From: JACVRM01 sp046262315
GTDB lineage: Bacteria; Actinomycetota; Thermoleophilia; Gaiellales; Gaiellaceae
Assembly: GCA_046262315.1 (NCBI GenBank)
Contig: JBHEMZ010000112.1
Span: forward strand, 1 to 16,961
Reading direction: 5' to 3'
DNA: 16,961 nucleotides
A program made the position numbers and the translations under genes. Shown here in pieces: positions 16,285-16,961 of the stretch. The notes under the pieces were generated by a model, which saw nothing but the letters and a program-made list of their open reading frames with translations, searched no databases and was not told where the DNA came from. Position 1 is the stretch's first letter. Every line of letters starts with the position of its first letter.

Positions 16285-16292
16285 CGCGGCAA

Positions 16293-16859
16293 CTAGGCGC
16301 GCGAGATATAGCGGTGTTCGCGGGTGTCGACCTTGATGCGGTCGCCCACGTTTACGAAGAGCGGCACCTGCACGGTCGCGCCCGTCTCGAGCTTTGCCGC
16401 CTTGGTCACGTTCGAGACCGTGTCGCCTTTCACCCCTGGCTCGGTCTCGACCACCTGGAGCTCGACCGAGGCCGGCAGCTGGAGGCCCGATGGCTTCCCG
16501 TCGACCGCGAGCACCTGCACCTGCGCCGACGGCTGCATGAAGTCCAGCGCGTCCGCGACCGAGTCGCGCGGCAGGTTGAACTGCTCATACGTCTCCGTAT
16601 CCATGAAAACGACGTCGTCGCCCGCGTCGTAGAGGTACTGCGCCTCCTTCACCTCCGTGTGGACGCGCGGGAACTTCTCGCCGGCACGGAACGTCTTCTC
16701 CACGACAGCGCCCGAGTCGAGGCTTTTCACCTTCGTGCGCACGAACGCGCCGCCCTTGCCCGGCTTGACGTGCTGGAACTCGACGATGCGCCAGACGCCC
16801 CCGTCGAGCCCGATGTGCATGCCGTTGCGGAACTGGTTGGTGCTGACGACCTCGGCCAC
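16293..16859 (-). CDS. efp: Translation elongation factor P
   Basis: This 188-aa protein relieves ribosome stalling at polyproline stretches by binding between the P and E sites. It has the three-domain, tRNA-mimicking build of EF-P. The N-terminal KOW-like domain has VVSTNQFRNGMHIGLDGGVWRIVEFQHVKPGKGGAF, with the loop Lys35 at the site that is modified in some bacteria. The OB domains include EKTFRAGEKFPR, YLYDAGDDVVFMD, and the C-terminal signature KLETGATVQVPLFVNVGDRIKVDTREHRYISRA. The start is a GTG at 16859, with no good Shine-Dalgarno and two small hairpins in the leader. The length is exactly that expected. No EpmA or YmfI-type modification gene is seen nearby. Confidence 0.98.
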   Translation of the reverse strand: MAEVVSTNQFRNGMHIGLDGGVWRIVEFQHVKPGKGGAFVRTKVKSLDSGAVVEKTFRAGEKFPRVHTEVKEAQYLYDAGDDVVFMDTETYEQFNLPRDSVADALDFMQPSAQVQVLAVDGKPSGLQLPASVELQVVETEPGVKGDTVSNVTKAAKLETGATVQVPLFVNVGDRIKVDTREHRYISRA

Positions 16860-16870
16860 AGGCGCACGAT

Positions 16871-16917
16871 ACCCGCGAAGTCCGCCGCGCTTCGCGCGGC
16901 ATGACGACCTCGCGGGT
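16871..16917. promoter_or_regulatory. Nested inverted repeats in the efp leader
   Basis: An outer pair ACCCGCGA (16871-16878) and TCGCGGGT (16910-16917) encloses a perfect inner hairpin GCCGCGC-TTC-GCGCGGC (16884-16900). The structure ends about 12 nt before the efp start codon. It could be a 3' hairpin of the gene upstream of efp or a leader structure affecting efp translation. No promoter consensus is evident. Confidence 0.4.
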
Positions 16918-16928
16918 GGCTGACGACA

Positions 16929-16946
16929 GACGCGCCTTCGCGCGTC
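16929..16946. repeat. GACGCGC / GCGCGTC hairpin near the right edge
   Basis: Seven-base perfect arms surround a CTTC loop. It lies in the roughly 100 nt upstream of efp, where all minus-strand frames are open but none gives a recognisable C-terminus. An M24 peptidase often precedes efp, but I cannot support one here. The hairpin may mark the end of that upstream gene. Confidence 0.4.
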
Positions 16947-16961
16947 GTGGCTGCGGCGGGC

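Noticed and set aside
16206..16292. TTG at 16292 as the start of the carboxyltransferase-BCCP fusion
   Set aside because: It would translate straight through a 15-bp hairpin and add 29 low-complexity residues that the family lacks. The GTG at 16205 aligns with the usual start.

Overview
This window looks like chromosomal DNA from a GC-rich actinobacterium, most likely of the Thermoleophilia/Solirubrobacterales type (lineage is an inference). The evidence is very high GC, frequent GTG and TTG starts, and the gene order tlyA-nadK-recN-steA-steB-pyrG. That order matches the Mycobacterium tuberculosis block Rv1694-Rv1699, but lineage-specific genes interrupt it here. Every chromosomal gene in the window is on the minus strand, so transcription runs from high to low coordinates. 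The only plus-strand gene is the tail of an IS110-family transposase at the left edge.

Reading in the direction of transcription: (1) 16.9-14.4 kb holds efp and then a 603-aa fusion. The fusion joins a carboxyltransferase-like domain, of the pyruvate carboxylase/oxaloacetate decarboxylase alpha type, to a complete AccB-like biotin carrier. The carboxyltransferase part keeps the fold-level similarity but has lost every metal and active-site residue I could align. (2) 14.4-12.6 kb holds accC and nusB, coupled by an ATGA overlap. (3) 12.6-12.3 kb is a 130-bp spacer with a perfect 39-bp palindrome, followed by xseB. No xseA is present in the window. (4) 12.3-8.3 kb holds an ispA-type prenyl synthase, tlyA, nadK and recN, which are overlapping or closely packed. 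(5) 8.3-5.5 kb holds the steA and steB cytokinesis genes, separated by a non-coding stretch with a tetranucleotide microsatellite and by an SRPBCC-family gene that carries a frameshift. (6) 5.5-2.6 kb holds a GT2 glycosyltransferase fused to a MraY/WecA-like membrane domain, overlapping both steB and pyrG. (7) 2.5-0.3 kb holds an M20 (PepT-like) peptidase and a DUF3866 gene. (8) 0.2-0 kb holds the first 22 codons of an aldo/keto reductase, cut off by the right end of the IS110-family element.

The genes cover translation (efp, tlyA), acyl-CoA carboxylation (accC and the BCCP fusion), transcription antitermination (nusB), isoprenoid supply (ispA), NADP and CTP synthesis (nadK, pyrG), DNA repair (recN, xseB), and cell division or envelope work (steA, steB, GT2 fusion). 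Many junctions overlap by 1-14 nt, which suggests long polycistronic transcripts with translational coupling. No rRNA, tRNA, CRISPR array or convincing riboswitch was seen.

The most interesting items are the apparently dead carboxyltransferase fused to a functional-looking biotin carrier beside accC, the GT2/phosphoglycosyltransferase-like fusion inside the division cluster, and the IS110 junction inside the aldo/keto reductase gene. Also notable is the large palindrome where xseA might be expected.
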